Assembly: GCA_021234155.1 (NCBI GenBank)
Contig: JAJEKV010000056.1
Span: forward strand, 9,285,488-9,349,487
Source: Isoetes taiwanensis
Lineage: Eukaryota; Streptophyta; Lycopodiopsida; Isoetales; Isoetaceae
DNA: 64,000 bases
Direction of reading: 5' to 3'
The notes under the pieces are model-generated. The model worked only from the letters and a program-made list of their open reading frames with translations, had not been told where the DNA came from and searched no databases. Shown here in pieces: positions 44,723 through 57,645 of the stretch. The position numbers were made by a program, and so were the translations under genes. Each line of letters begins with the position of its first letter. Within the stretch, counting starts at the first letter, position 1.

Positions 44723-45560
44723 TGTGACATTCTGGTGTATTTATATGGTATACGTATAAATATTGACACGCCAATATAGGTATTTTGGGACCATTGTGGG
44801 GTAAACTAAAGAGGTTTAAATTATCTATGCTAAGATATTAGTTAATTGAACTATTTAGTGACTAAATGTCTAGCCAATTAGTAGTAATTGGAATAAATTG
44901 ACCCATGAGATAAAGCCATCTGGACCAACTCGATTTGCCCAGGCTACTTACCCATTTGGGAGGTATTCAAGTGGTTCTCCAGCCCAATTTTGCCCCAATT
45001 CGACTTGGGAGAGTTGAAGAAAGAGCAACTGTGTGTTCATACCTGTCCAACTAGCCAACCATGGAAAACCTCAGTGATAACGGATCAAGCCAAGACACTA
45101 GTTAGTTTCTAGATATATTCATCTCCTACTAACGTTTGTGTGAGTAGATGAGTGATTAGTCTATATTTTATGCTCAGATTAAGTTATGGATGAATTGATG
45201 TATGTATAGTAGATGTTCTCTTCCTGTTCCTCCCGTGTTGTATGGATTAAGGGGGGTAAAGATCTAAAGGCCACTAGTAGTAGATATGCTCCTAGCTAGA
45301 ATCCCTTAAATCCTGTTAATGCAGCCTGTGCACAAGAGCCCACCTGGCTATGGAGGCGATGTTGTGCTTGAGCACCAGATAACGGGCACCTTGGCTTTTT
45401 GGGGTAGAGGCTTGCTGATCGCGGCTATTAGGGCTTCTACAATGTGCTACGCTTATAGTCGGTCACTGAGTGTGGGCCGGATATGGGTTCGACACCTCCT
45501 GGGTCGCAAAGCTAGTCTCGCAAGGATGGTCTATGCTTATAAACTTATGATTGAATACCC
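44723..45560 (+). mobile_element. LTR-like sequence related to the one at 1040-2590, plus strand
   Basis: Starts TGTGACATTC after a polypurine tract and has the tatttatatggtatacgtat promoter-like segment. It shares gtgcacaagagcccacct, aaaggccactag-like and gcttatagtcggtcactga blocks with the reverse complement of 1040-2590. The inner end is not clear; similarity fades around 45560. A complete internal region is absent, so this is a solo or 3' LTR fused to an unrelated gag. Confidence 0.6.
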
Positions 45561-46186
45561 ATCAACATGCTCATCCTTCTCTCAAACACAAGCATTTGCT
45601 CATCCTTCGATATTGCTTTTGGAGGAGAGAGAAATGTTCGCGACGGCCTTGGTTGCCACGATAAATATCTTGTACATATTAGCGCACGTCCATGACTGGC
45701 TTGAAGACTTTGGGTCAAAATTCGTTTTGAACATAATCATCAAGTTTTCTGCTGGATCTAACCCAGCCTACCAGCTACATAACTTCCCTCAATTCCCACT
45801 AGAGGTATCAAGAACATCAATAGGTTTGGTTGTGAAATTTTAAATCCACACAATAGGTTACAAGAGACCAACTCAGTACCGTACATGTTGACCTGGTCTC
45901 TCATACGACAACCAATACTTGGTATAATAATCAGCAGTGGTAAATAAAGTGGCATTGAGAGTTCCGTATTTCCATTTTGCTGATGGTTTAGGGTGCATTT
46001 TTTTGGGAAAAGAAAAGCAAAAAAGAGGGGGTCAGACGACATTGTTAAATCACAGTTTCTCTCTCTCTGCTTCTTCCGATCCCTTTTTTTCTGCTTGGAA
46101 GTGGAGAAGATAAGAATCTTCTTTCTGCCCCACTCCGGCGTTCCACTTGCAAGCGGCTGTACACCTCGCGGCGCCCCGGCATCACC
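45561..46186. other. Upstream region and 5' UTR of RAD23
   Basis: The stretch 45561-45850 is unassigned. From about 46040 a CT-rich leader (cagtttctctctctctgctt) followed by a GC-rich segment precedes the RAD23 ATG, typical of a plant 5' UTR. No TATA box was identified with confidence. Confidence 0.5.
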
Positions 46187-48927
46187 ATGAAGATTTCTGT
46201 CAAGACCCTTAAGGGCAAGTTCTTTGATCTGGATGTAAACCCTTCTGACCAGGTACCTCCCTTTCCTTGCTCTTGTTTTTATTCCATTTCATTCATTTTC
46301 TTCTTCCGGCTTTTGGGTACCTTTCCCTGTTTTCCTTCTTGTATCATTCGCTTGCCCTTTTCCACTTGGGTCTTTCCCTAGTAGTTTCTCTTTGGATCTG
46401 TTTTTGCTGTCTCGTTTTTGCCTCTGCCTTGGCTCTTTTAAGTTGCTGCCATCGGCGACCTAATTGCCTTTTTGGTGAGGCCTTCGAATTGGCATGGAAA
46501 ATTGGCTTGAGATTTTTTGTACTATAGTTGATAGCAGATCTTTGAGCCTTCCTCGCTTGTTGGTTGAAAGGACAAGTTGTTCAACCAAGTTATTTACGTG
46601 CCTAGCATTAGGTGTGGCATTAAGGGATTTTGAAATTAGAAAATAGGAACTACTTTTTTTTCAAACATTTTGAAGCTCACATGCAGGTGAGGATAAGCAA
46701 ATATTTGGGCTTTTTTGTACCATAATTTGTACTGCCCGAGTAGTATGAAGTACTGCTTTGAACTATGTTTTCCAATTTGCACTCTGTTGTAACATGTGCT
46801 CACGTGTATTTTCAGGTAATTGATGTCAAGAAAAAGATAGAAACTACACAGGGAAAAGAGGTCTTCCCTTGTGCTCAACAGCTACTGATTCATCAAGGAA
46901 AAGTTCTCAAGGATGAAACGACTTTAGAAACTAATAACGTGTCGGAGAATGGATTTCTTGTGGTTATGCTTACAAAAGTAAGTTATTACATCCTATATTC
47001 TTATCCCAGGTACCATTTTAGAAATTCTAACATATAATCTCCTGCATTTGTTTCCTAGAGCAAGGCAAGCCCGACATCATCTTCGACATCTGCCGTAAGC
47101 CCTTATTCCGTGCGTTTGTTTTGTATTGCTGAGTGTTGACTAGTGTTAGGGCATCGTTTTTGTGTTAGTGATTTGCTCGAAGTTTGTAGTATGGCATTAC
47201 AATTTGATTGAAGTTTGTAGTATGGCATTACGTTTTGCTTGAAGTTTGTAATATGGCAAGGTTAAGAAGCCTGACCTTGAGTTGTTTATACACGTTATTT
47301 GAAATATTTTTATGACAGGCTGCACCGGAATCAACACCAGCAGCTGCCCCAAGCCCCCCAGCAGCTATACCTGTTCCTTCTGCGTAAGGATTCTACATAC
47401 TTTTTGTTCTATTTGGAAAATAATTTAAACAACGTATTTGGCATTTTCAGTCCACGTGGGACTCCAGCACCTGCTCCTGTAACTACACCCGCGCCTGCAC
47501 CTGTAGCAACATCAACACCAGCAGCAGGGGTTGCACCACCCTCGTATGTTATGGATTGATTTATTGTTTCATTAGTTTGCACAACAATCATAACAGCTAA
47601 ATATTCTCCATTAAGGATGATATTTTGTGCTATTATGCTAATAGTATGCTTCACGGCTGTTGCTGACAATCACAACATTTGTTTGTAGGGATGTGTATGG
47701 TCAGGCTGCATCAAATCTCGTAGCTGGAACTGGTTTGGAACAGGTAATTCAGCAAATAATGGACATGGGTAGTGGTACATGGGACAGAGATACTGTTGTT
47801 CGTGCTCTGCGTGCTGCTTATAACAATCCTGAACGAGCTATTGAATACTTGTATTCTGTGAGTTTTAACTCCGCTGCTGTACTTTAATTGAATTTAATGA
47901 TTGCATATGTTAATCCTGTGTTTTTCTCTTTCTTTACTCTTGTCATTTTCCAATGCCAGGGCATACCAGAGACTGCAGAATTAACAGTCCCTGTGGCTCG
48001 ACCTGCAGCGGCAGCCGCAGCAGCTGCTGCCGCTCCTCCTGCAGTTCCTGCAGAACAGGCACCAGCAGGAGGTCCAAATGCTACACCGTTAGACTTGTTT
48101 CCACAGGTTGTTATTTGCCTTCATCGCATGTTCTTTTTCACTATGTGCATGGCTTTGTAACTAGCTTCCATTGTGCCGCTTTAGGGGATGCCTGTAGTAG
48201 GTGGTGGTGGTGCCGCTGGAGCATTGGATTTTCTTAGGAGCAACCCTCAGGTACATTTCCTTCGGAGGAGCAGTGATCTCCCATGATTATGTCATGGTCT
48301 AATTAAGTACATGTCTTAGTTTCAAGCTTTGCGTGCGATGGTTCAAGCCAATCCTCAAATCCTACAGGTTAGCTTTTATTGTGTTAATTAAGTTTCACAG
48401 TTCCGCTTAACAGTATAGAAATTGTGTGTTTTATCAGCCAATGCTTCAAGAACTTGGAAAGCAAAACCCTCAGTTGCTCCGGCTTATCAATGACAATCAG
48501 GGTGAATTTCTTCGTCTTATAAATGAGGCCGGCGCTGAAGGAGCTGAAGGGTAGGAGTATCTGGTGGTTGTAATTATGGTTGAAACTTTTGTGTTGGGTA
48601 GTTAATTTCATCCGTCTGTCTCTTGCAGGGATATTCTTGGACAAATAGGAGGTGGTGCAATGCCCCAAACCATAAATGTTACGCCCGAGGAGAGAGAAGC
48701 CATTGATAGGGTATGTGTCGGGGATGGCATGCTTTTCAGATCAAGAATTAAACATTAATTGTCAACTCGAGTAATTTACAATTTGATTTTTTTTTTTTTT
48801 GGTTCTGCAGCTTGAGGCTATGGGTTTCGACAGAGCTCTTGTTATTGAGGCATTTATTGCTTGTGACAAGAATGAGCAATTGGCAGCCAATTACTTATTG
48901 GAGCATGCAGGAGACCTCGATGACTGA
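46187..48927 (+). CDS. RAD23: RAD23 ubiquitin receptor (UBL-UBA-XPCB-UBA)
   Basis: Shuttles ubiquitinated proteins to the proteasome and stabilises the XPC/RAD4 repair factor; acts in nucleus and cytosol. Twelve exons with GT-AG introns: 46187-46252, 46816-46977, 47059-47094, 47319-47383, 47451-47543, 47689-47857, 47960-48106, 48185-48250, 48320-48367, 48438-48550, 48629-48710 and 48811-48927. The total is 1,164 nt, giving 387 residues, the normal size for plant RAD23. UBL domain at residues 1-76 ([17 protein letters not shown]). Ala/Pro/Thr-rich linker at 77-140. UBA1 at about 155-197 ([20 protein letters not shown]). XPC-binding STI1-like region at about 261-314 ([26 protein letters not shown]). 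UBA2 at about 340-382 ([19 protein letters not shown]). All phases match, so the gene looks intact. Confidence 0.96.
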
Positions 48928-50077
48928 TTGATTGGTAGTGTTGTGCTAGATCTAGCTTTTGATGTCTTGCATGGGCAGCAGCTATATTTATGTGCTATGA
49001 GCTAGTGACCTTCCACTGGATTACTCCAGGCATCATTTCAGCACGTTGCATATAGATTATGTTCGCTTGTCTTAGATGCTCATGTTTTTCATTGGAGTCC
49101 TCAAGATTTGAGGTGTTGAGACATTAATTCTGGCAAAAATGGCGGTTAACGGTTAAAGGCCAGTGAAAAAGGTCTGCTGATGGATTTACGAGGCTACTCA
49201 GGTTTTGTCGCCATTCTCACAAATATGAAATGCTCTATGAGGATTGTGGCATATAGGTCATAGTAGAAAGGTTCTTTTGTTGGGACTTCTACAGCGGATA
49301 ATCATACTATACCTTAATTCGTGAATAATCATACATTAATTCTTCCATCTGCATGTATTAATGATAGCGTTCTTTGTGGCAATGATCTGGTTTTATGCGC
49401 AATTGTGATGTCCCATGAAACCTTGGTTTTATCTAATATTAAAACATCCTGGTGGGTTAGATTGGATTTAAATTTATGTAAATGCAACCTTTTGACTCTG
49501 GTTGGCAGAGACACGGTGTCTGATGTATAGGAATTTTGTTGTGGCTTCTCAAAAAAAGCAAGCATACAATTAAATCAGTCAATGAAAACGGACTACAATC
49601 AGACTACGGTCACCTCTAAATAGGTCGTCCAAGCACCGAATGGAATTCCAGGGTAACACCCGAACAAAAAAGGCTCCTATAACTTTTTTAGGGTTCGAAA
49701 ACTGGGCTTTTCTCAGTCTGATTTGGAGGCACGCAGTCTAATCCAACAGATACTAGCACTTGCAGATCAGCAGCCATGTGACCTGGTAAATCTTCGACGT
49801 GGCAAAATCATCTTTGGCTCAAGTGCGATAACAAAACCACACTTTAAAAAAACCTACTTATTCTTGGTCGGCCAGAGATGTGATTCCACCCAGACTACTA
49901 GGTAAAAAGTCATGCTTGAGCTGTGATACAGCGACCCCATAGTTTTGGTAATGTACGAAAATCCTGTTTTCTTCTACTTATAAGTGGTTTACCTTATCCT
50001 GCAACAAATTCCCAACGTCAAATCTCATTCTAATCTTTAATGATCAGTTCCATTTTTTTTCCATTGAGTAATCTTTT
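48928..50077. other. RAD23 3' flank and intergenic region
   Basis: The RAD23 3' UTR probably extends into about 49000-49300. The rest has no gene, repeat or RNA recognised. Confidence 0.5.
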
Positions 50078-51185
50078 ATGGAGACAAAGCAGCAAGTTTT
50101 TGCATTTGCATTTGCAGCACAGATCCTTTTCCTTCTTTCCGGAGCTACAGGTCTAATTTAAGTTAATATAAAAACAGGGTAAATGTTTGTCTGATGGGGG
50201 CATTATTTTATTGGCAGATGGACAGATTATTGGAGTAAACTATGGAAGAAAGGCAAACAATTTGCCTGCGCCGGAGAAGGTAGTGGCTCTGTTACAGGAT
50301 ATGGGAGTTGGGATGGTGAAAATATTTGATGCAAATGAATCAGTGCTCTCTGCCTTTGCAAATAGTGGAATTTCGCTTTGGATTATGGTGCCGGATGAAG
50401 ACATACATGCAATTGCATCAAATCAGTGCATTGCAGACCTTTGGATCTATAAATATGTGGTTGAGCATTATCCCTTCACACAGATCAGAGCCATTTTGGT
50501 GGGCAATGAAGTCCTGTCTTCAAGCAGAGGCCCTGACATTTGGTTCTGCTTAGTTCCTGCAATGAAAAATATAGCCAAAGCTTTGGACAAATTTTCCCTC
50601 TCAAACATCAAGGTTAGCACTGCCCTTTCCGGCGATGTCCTGATCCGTTCTCATCCTCCTTCTTCTGGAGAATTCAGGCCGGACATAGCTGAAATTGTGA
50701 TGAAGCCTATGCTGCAATTTTTGTCCCAGACAAGATCATTCCTTTCCATAAATCCATATCCATATTTTGCATATGCCAAGCAGACCGACAAGGTTGATCT
50801 TGAATATGCTCTGCTTAAAAGCTCTAGGGTTGTGGTCCAAGATGGAGTGTATGGTTATACCAACTTGTTGGATGCCATGTTAGATGCTAGATTTGTTGCC
50901 ATGGAGAAATTAGGGTTTGCCGATGTCCCCCTTGCTATTGGAGAAACTGGTTGGCCCAGTGATGGTGATACTGGCGCTTGCAAATCTTATGCTGCTCAGT
51001 ATAACCAACGCCTTATCACAAAGATCCTCAGCTCCAAAGGCACCCCCAGACGACCTAATCGACCTATCCCTGCATTCATCTTTTCTCTCTTTAATGAGAA
51101 CCTTAAGTCTTCGCGTCGCGAACGCAGTTGGGGGCTTCTTTATCCAAGTGGTTATAAGGTCTATGATCTTGATTTTTCCTTGTGA
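50078..51185 (+). CDS. GH17 glucan endo-1,3-beta-glucosidase, secreted
   Basis: Hydrolyses beta-1,3-glucans (callose or fungal wall) outside the cell. Two exons, 50078-50150 and 50218-51185. The 67-bp phase-1 intron (TACAG|GTCTAA ... TTGGCAG|AT) lies in the signal-peptide region, a position common in plant GH17 genes. The protein has 346 residues. METKQQ followed by a hydrophobic stretch (VFAFAFAAQILFLLSGAT) is the signal peptide. The mature chain starts near DGQIIGVNYGRKANNLP. The proton donor is Glu122 in LVGNEVLSS and the nucleophile Glu267 in IGETGWPSDG, with FNENLK near the end. There is no C-terminal CBM43/X8 domain and no GPI-type tail, so it is a simple PR-2-like enzyme. Intact; substrate class inferred from family. 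Confidence 0.93.
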
Positions 51186-52118
51186 TCTCTCTTATGTGTT
51201 ATATAGCAATCTCTTAGCTTTCATGAAATTTGAGTCTTAAAGTGATAAGATTATACATGTTAAGGATTGTAGGAATGGAAAAAATTATGGCTCGAAAAGA
51301 TTTTGAATTTAAAATTGACCTATGTGCCACAATTTTTCCCTTTTTTTTGGGCTAGATCAACAACAACAAAGTGTGAAATAACATAATCTACTTCACATCT
51401 ACTTAGTGTCCAAGCATAAAGTTCTCATTCCATAAAACATACAGTCTAGGAATTCCTAGCAAAATACATCCAAATTCTTATTCCAAATTCTTATTCATGC
51501 TAGAAGTAAGGTATATGTCATAAGATGTTGCTTGCCATTGCATATCTCAATAGTTCCAAAACCTTCCCAATCCATCACAATTTGCATAGATCGACAAGAA
51601 CAAAGTGTCAATAAGATGACCTACTTCACATATATTTTAGAATGCCATTCATTTTCTTGGTGTGTTGAAACATGGTGACATGCTATCTTCTCCAATTCCA
51701 ATTTGTAATTTGATGTCAGTAATAAAAACGATCTTCTTCTCTTTCAAGTATATTATAAAATATATGACAGCTACAACTATTGGCCTAGAATGCCTTTTTA
51801 TTGCCCATTTAATAATGGGCAACACATTTTCCAATTAGCATACCTTTCCACAACGTAGTTGTACGTTAAATTTTAAGAATAAACGTATGACTATGAGTGC
51901 TAAAAGCGTAACCCTCATCCCCCAAGTAAAGGTAAAATATGACCAGTTCTAAAACGGTTTTAAGGCAACTATTATTTGAAAGTGGAGCTATTTATGGTCT
52001 AATCATCCATATCTAACTTAGCCTCAACGTAATCCAATTTAGTGTTTTTAAGCCATGCTCGTTTTCTTCATTTGACTCCATTTTTTGCACTTCATTTTTT
52101 GTAACTACTTTTTGAAAA
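51186..52118. other. Intergenic between GH17 and SWEET genes
   Basis: AT-rich, with scattered near-repeats such as ccaaattcttattc occurring twice around 51470-51500. No gene was seen. It is likely to hold the GH17 3' UTR and the SWEET promoter. Confidence 0.45.
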
Positions 52119-53144
52119 ATGGTATTGAAGAGTGTTTTGAAGAGCTTGTTGGGTGGTCTAGGAAATGCTACAGCTGTCTTGTTGTTCCTCTCTCCTATGT
52201 GAGTGCTTCAACTATACAGATTTAGCTTATCCTTCTGCATTATGTTCATGGTTTCTTAACATCTCTTTCTCCATAGGAAAACTTATTACGAGATATGGAA
52301 AAGAAATGCAACTGAGGATTTCTCACTCTTTCCTTACCAGGCCACATTGGCTAATTGTGTAATGTGGATCTTTTATGGAATTGTTAAAGGCCATAGTCCC
52401 CTTGTTCTTAGCATCAATGGTTTTGGCTGTATCATCGAGCTCCTGTACATTATTTTGTACTTTAGATTTGCAAACAAACATCAGAGGGTAAGTTTTTCAC
52501 TTCGGTATACTTATTATAGTTTGTGTAGGGTACTTAGCTTAAACCACATACATCCTATGCAGATTCATGTTTTTGGCGTTACCTCTACTTTGTTTTGTGC
52601 AACTGGTGCTATAATAGGAGGTGTTATTGGTGGCACTCATTCCCATCACGTCCGCTTGCTTATCATTGGCATTATTTGTGCTGGATTAAATGCTATCATG
52701 AACTTGGCACCCTTGAGTATCATAGTAAGTTTAGTTAGCTTTCTCCGAGCTTTATATCATTTCTTATAAAAGTGTATTCATTATAAGTGTTTGATGTTTT
52801 CGAAATAGGGTCTTGTTATTAAAACTAAAAGCGTGGAGTACATGCCTTTCCTTCTTTCTTTCTTTGTATTACTCAATAGCGTGGTTTGGTTTTTTTATGC
52901 CCTTGTAACAAAAGACGTTTATATAATGGTAAGGATCGTCTTCTTGCACTCTTAACAAGGTGAATTATTTTATATTTCTTACTTGGTTTGGATTCCTTGT
53001 GTTTTACAGGTTCCTAATGGAATTGGCATTATTTTTGGGATGGCGCAATTGATCCTTTACTTTATTTACAAGCCTATAATAGTTGCTCCTAACAAAGTTG
53101 ATGATTCCGAAATGTGCACAATTTCAAACCCTTACTTTTTATAA
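52119..53144 (+). CDS. SWEET-family bidirectional sugar transporter (MtN3/saliva)
   Basis: Uniporter for sugars in the plasma or vacuolar membrane. Five exons with correct phases: 52119-52198, 52277-52487, 52563-52724, 52809-52928 and 53010-53144. They total 708 nt, giving 235 residues. Two MtN3 triple-helix repeats joined by a linker helix. Repeat 1 has [37 protein letters not shown] and the pore Asn in SINGFG. Repeat 2 has [35 protein letters not shown] and [19 protein letters not shown]. The expected prolines (LSP, FPY, LAP, MPF) are present. The N-terminus is short and the C-terminal tail is only about 25 residues. A copy of its last exon lies at the window end. Confidence 0.94.
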
Positions 53145-54252
53145 TCCTATTGGCAGCTCTTCGTAACTACTTAAAGTTCTTCTTCAAGTTCTTTTTCAAC
53201 GGATGGTGAGCATGGAGTTGGTTTGGGTGCATATTCACACGGGAGGTGACTCCAGGCATTGAGAGCTGTTGGATAAGCATATCTGCCCTTTATTCCTTGA
53301 TCTAGACCGTACATAGAGATCCTTGTTTAAGGGGTATGCCTTTACAAGTTTTGATATACTGTATAATACAATTTGCAAAATACTATAAGATTTGAGGCAA
53401 TGTATTATATGGTGTTGATTTTGTACATGTATAATATAATTTAGGGGCTCTCGCTGCCCTACGTCACCCCCCGTGTGAATAGCACCCAAACCAAAGGGGG
53501 TTTAAGGGGGAATTTAAGTTTAAAGTGTTAAATGTAATGGTTTGTGTTAAACCTAATTTTTTTTTGCCCTTTCGGGGCCTCGAGAATTGTAGCAAAGGTT
53601 ATCTACAATTGGGCCTACACCTTGTTCATGGTAAACCATTCAAATCTCCGAATCAAATATACAATCTTAATACATAAAAGAAAGTAGAGAACATAGTTAA
53701 TATAAAAGGTTCTGTGACCTTACAAGGTGCTTTCACATGTGCATGCAATGCTTTGCTGTTAAGCATAGCCAAACGAAATAATATGGTCTTTGATGAAAAT
53801 CATTATAAAAGCTGGCAGGAGTTGCACAATATGCATCATTTGAACAATGGCAAGCTCTTTCATGTGGAAACAAATGGCATTGTTCTTATAAGTAGTACGT
53901 CATAGAGTTTCATTTATGTCAGAATGAAAATCGTTATGGACATAAGGATCCATCTCAAATAGCCATAGCATAGCCATAGCACCTTCTACTTGTTGCATAT
54001 ATGTAATTATATGAGGTGCAACAGTACAATTGGAGAGTTAAATTTGTGCAGAACCAGAATCGTTATGGAGATAAAGATCCATCTCAAATACCCAGTGTGA
54101 TACCTTCTACTTGCATGCATGTATAAGTATCCGAGGTGCTTGTTTGCCATTTGCATAGTATAATACCTACATATAAGCAAAGCTGCACAAAAGCCTAATG
54201 TTGGTCAAATATGTACAGTCAGATTATACAAGCTGAATATTAATAAAAGAAT
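53145..54252. other. SWEET 3' flank and intergenic region with a diverged tandem repeat
   Basis: The first part is the SWEET 3' UTR and flank. Around 53925-54140 two diverged copies of aatcgttatgga, gatccatctcaaata and ccttctacttg occur head to tail. No gene was seen. Confidence 0.55.
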
Positions 54253-54427
54253 AAACGAAACGGAAGAAAGTATTCCCTATGTTGGAACAAACAGAAAAAA
54301 AACAAGGAAACAAGCAACAAAGTAAGGAAAGCTTCTATTTAAACGAAACGGAAGAAAGTATTCCTATGTTGGAACAAACAGAAAGAAAACAAGGAAACAA
54401 GCAACAAAGTAAGAAAAGCTTCTATTT
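54253..54427. repeat. Two-copy tandem duplication, about 87 bp
   Basis: acgaaacggaagaaagtatt through aggaaagcttctattt occurs twice in a row with only a few differences. Non-coding. Confidence 0.92.
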
Positions 54428-56789
54428 ATGCAGCTCCTCTTATTTACAACGCCTCTTATCTGCTCCCTGCACGCTAACAATCTCCCTGATATGGATTGGC
54501 CAATCTCCCTGATATGGATTGAGCCAAGGTAGACTTGCTAATATGATATGCATAACTGTTAATAGCTAACAATCTCTTGTGAATCGAATTTTATCAGATA
54601 AATAAATGTGTCTTCCTAAACCACTCCAGTTCAGTACATTGGACCAATCCATGACTTCTCCAACCATCTAATCAATTAGAGGCTTCAAATTTGTTCTGAG
54701 CCACCGGAATACAAAGGACTTCAATTTGGCGGGTAGACCAGTCACGCATCTTCCAAATGGAATTGATCATTCAAAAGACTTAAGGAAAATTGGTGCATGA
54801 ACATTGTCTAATCTCATATAGAGGTCTTCCAGGTAGACGCTTTCAAAAGGGTAACTTAGATGGTGCTTACCCAGTAGCTCTGCAAAATTCAACTCCAATG
54901 AGATCCAATGCAATGCATGACTGCAGGTCTGTTACTACGTTTTTAAAAGATAGATGGCCATTCTTGGAGGATGAATGATTGCTCTGAGAAGAAACTATGT
55001 ACCTTCTTATACTACCGATTTGGAAGCTTCAGGCCACTGCATAAGAGCGTCACTACAACCAGGAAAAATCACTTGTGAAACTTTTGAACCAAAGCCTGCT
55101 GTTCATACAATTTAACTAGCCCTTAAACAGATGCCAAATTCGTAGTCTTGCCCAGATAGAGAAAATATACATTGAAATGCCATCGGAATCTGTTTGTGAT
55201 GCATCTTTTCAGCAAATTTGGAGACCTAGAATTTGGATGAAATACTGAAATGTGACAAAAAGGACTTACAGTTTCATAAGCCTAGATGCCGTCTTAGGAT
55301 GAATGAAGAATTCCCAGCTCCATGAAAATCGATCTCAGAACTTATGCAACCTAATTCTTTCTTCTGCAAGCCGTCCAATCCCTCCATGGTTCTGCCATTG
55401 CGAAACTGCTATGGAGCTCCTGGAAGCCAAAATATATTTCCTGAACTCCCAAAGGAGCCGCGTCGCTTGATCTTCCCATCAATACAAGATGGAATCCGAA
55501 GCATCGCTAGGGTCAGGCTGGAGGGCAACGGGTGTGACCTCTGAAGGAACTGCCGAAACAGGGATTTGACGAAACTGTTGGAACTGCCTCTGAAGGGTTC
55601 GACTGAAAAAGCAGGCCAATTGGGTAAAGGGCGGCATAATGTGGGCAATATTTTGGGGCAAAGTTAAAAGGGGGGGGGAGGCCAGCTATACCTCATACCC
55701 AAATCGAAAAAATTCTACTGCAGATTGAAGAATAGCAGACGATTTGGGAGGGCACCACGTCGAATGATAGGGTCGGGAAGGCACGATTTACCCTAATCAT
55801 TCTAGGAGAACCCTAAAGTAACAGCTCCCGAGCCTTGCATGCCATATTACATTTTTTTTTCAAGGGGTTAAACCATTGTCTAAGTGCCATAAAAAATAAT
55901 GAAAGCGTATGCGCACTCTAGATGTACGCATTAGTACATCAATTGAAATACACCACAAAATCATAGCAAAACCTTAATGAAAAGCGTACAAAAATACAAA
56001 ATTAACTCCCAGTTATAGTGCTATATATTGTAATCATTTATCAATGTGACACTATGATTCCAAAACATTAGATATGTAGAGAAATGGAAAAAACAATTGT
56101 ACATAATCTAAAGTGTTAAAAATTAGTTCTAATAAAAGTAGTAAGGTCATACTTATGTGAATATTTATAAGTGCAAAGAAATGAGCAATCGTACTTCGTG
56201 TCTAATATTGGTACGTACAAGGAATAGTAGAACAAGCAAGGTTCGGTTTGATCTTAGGGTTAGTTTCTTGCATTTATAACTGAGGTTGCTAGTGAAGACA
56301 TGTTTGGAAATTTATTTAAGTTCATGGCTTTGAAAGTTGACGAGATTTCTAACGTGACCTTGGTTAAATTGACCAATTTAAATGGATACTTTAAAAAATT
56401 ATTATGTTAAATGGTTTACTTGAAAGTTTTTTAGATTGCATCTTCAACAATTAGTGTATAGCCTAGAAATTGGTGTGTAAGAAGGTATATCCTTTAATTA
56501 ATGATAAGGAGGCATATTCTTGAGTAAATGGTTGTGCTAAAACTATTCATCTTGTTATTATAAGAATGTAAGAAATATGGGCTCCAATCCTCCCCTCGAA
56601 CATGGTCCAATATCCCTATCAAACCAATTCTAAATAACTTGAATTTTGGAGCATTTCTCAATTCAATTCACTTCTATCTGCTTCTCTTTACATGACTATA
56701 CAAAAAATTCCTCTGACAACTTTTCTTCGATTTCCATCCCCATCCCCATCTACATCAATATGACTACAAGCACCAAAAAAATATTTTAG
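54428..56789. other. Intergenic, no gene recognised
   Basis: Frames of 60-80 codons occur (for example 55344-55544) but none shows a known motif. No RNA gene or mobile element was identified. Confidence 0.45.
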
Positions 56790-56961
56790 AAAACCACTAT
56801 TTTTTCCTTCACACCCGAATTTTCTCACTTGTTGATCACCCTAAGTGCTTTGAAAGTCATGACTACCCTCTTGGAAAACCACTATTTTTTTACTACACAC
56901 ACGAATTTTCTCACTTTGCCGATCATCTTAAGTGATTTGGAGGTTATGATTACTCTTCTGA
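56790..56961. repeat. Two-copy tandem repeat, about 85 bp
   Basis: Both copies begin aaaaccactatttttt and contain cgaattttctcactt and a taagtg-tttg segment; they are clearly diverged. The second copy overlaps the start of the 160-bp duplication flanking copia-2. Confidence 0.85.
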
Positions 56962-57105
56962 GTTGGTTGGGCATTCAAAAGGTTTGCCGAGAGTGTGATT
57001 TCATAGTCAATATACAAGGTTTTGTAGTCAACTTACAAGGTTTCATAGTCAACATACAAGGTGGCCATTTTGACAAATTTATAGGTTGTTCCCTAATCTG
57101 ATTCC
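56946..57105. repeat. Left copy of a 160-bp duplication flanking copia-2
   Basis: From atgattactcttctg to ctaatctgattcc, directly abutting the 5' LTR. The right copy is 62520-62677 and directly abuts the 3' LTR. Each includes a three-unit 20-bp repeat (agtcaatatacaaggttt-type). The copies differ at several positions around 56956-56985, otherwise they are almost the same. Confidence 0.9.
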
Positions 57106-57644
57106 TGAAAGGAAGTTGTTCATATTATAATCATGAAGTATTAGCAATGACAGAGATGTATATGCAGAAGTTGATTGATCAGACAACATGTGAAGATGCA
57201 GAGGTGTAAAGGTCTCGAGGCAAATCAAAGGTTGCTAATAGTCTAAAGCCAATGGAGAAAAGGGAAGCTAAAGGTTCACCTTAAGACGATACACTCACAA
57301 TGGTTATATTGAATAAATAAGGGTCTAAGGTTAACCATTGGAAAACTGGCGGTCAAATGCTGTTTAAACAACTATTTTGGACCAAGTTGGAAATGGAGGA
57401 AACTAGGCGAATTTGGTGCCGATTTGTGATGAATCGGTGCCGATTAACTGAATTATAAGTAGTATGAGAGATGCAGGTAGAGCAGACTGAGTTTCGGTGT
57501 GCCGGATCTATAAATGCATGGGTGCTTGGGCTGTCGGAGGTTCTCAATGTTTATATTGAAAAGTTTCGATGTTTAAGTAAAATAGACTTGTATTTGCTAA
57601 GTAAAATAGACATCTGGAGATCTTAATCTAACCAAATCCTTACA
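57106..57644 (+). repeat. Copia-2 5' LTR
   Basis: 539 bp, TGAAAGG to CTTACA. Shorter than the 3' LTR through loss of about 100 bp after cgatgttta and of a short tgttgaatcta segment. Confidence 0.9.
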
Positions 57645-57645
57645 G

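Noticed and set aside
47660-48237. Separate small genes in the RAD23 region
   Set aside because: They are exons of RAD23 read through into introns or other frames; spliced exons give one continuous 387-residue protein.
50187-50217. GH17 start at the ATG at 50187
   Set aside because: That start lies in the intron and gives no signal peptide. The ATG at 50078 with a 67-bp intron gives a typical signal peptide and correct phase.
55344-55544. Protein-coding gene in 55.3-55.7 kb
   Set aside because: Overlapping frames on both strands, no motif and no splice support; treated as chance.
57117-57120. Copia-2 LTR start at TGTTCATATT
   Set aside because: The two LTR copies already match upstream from TGAAAGGAAG, and the purine tract directly precedes that TG, so 57106 and 61879 are the true starts.
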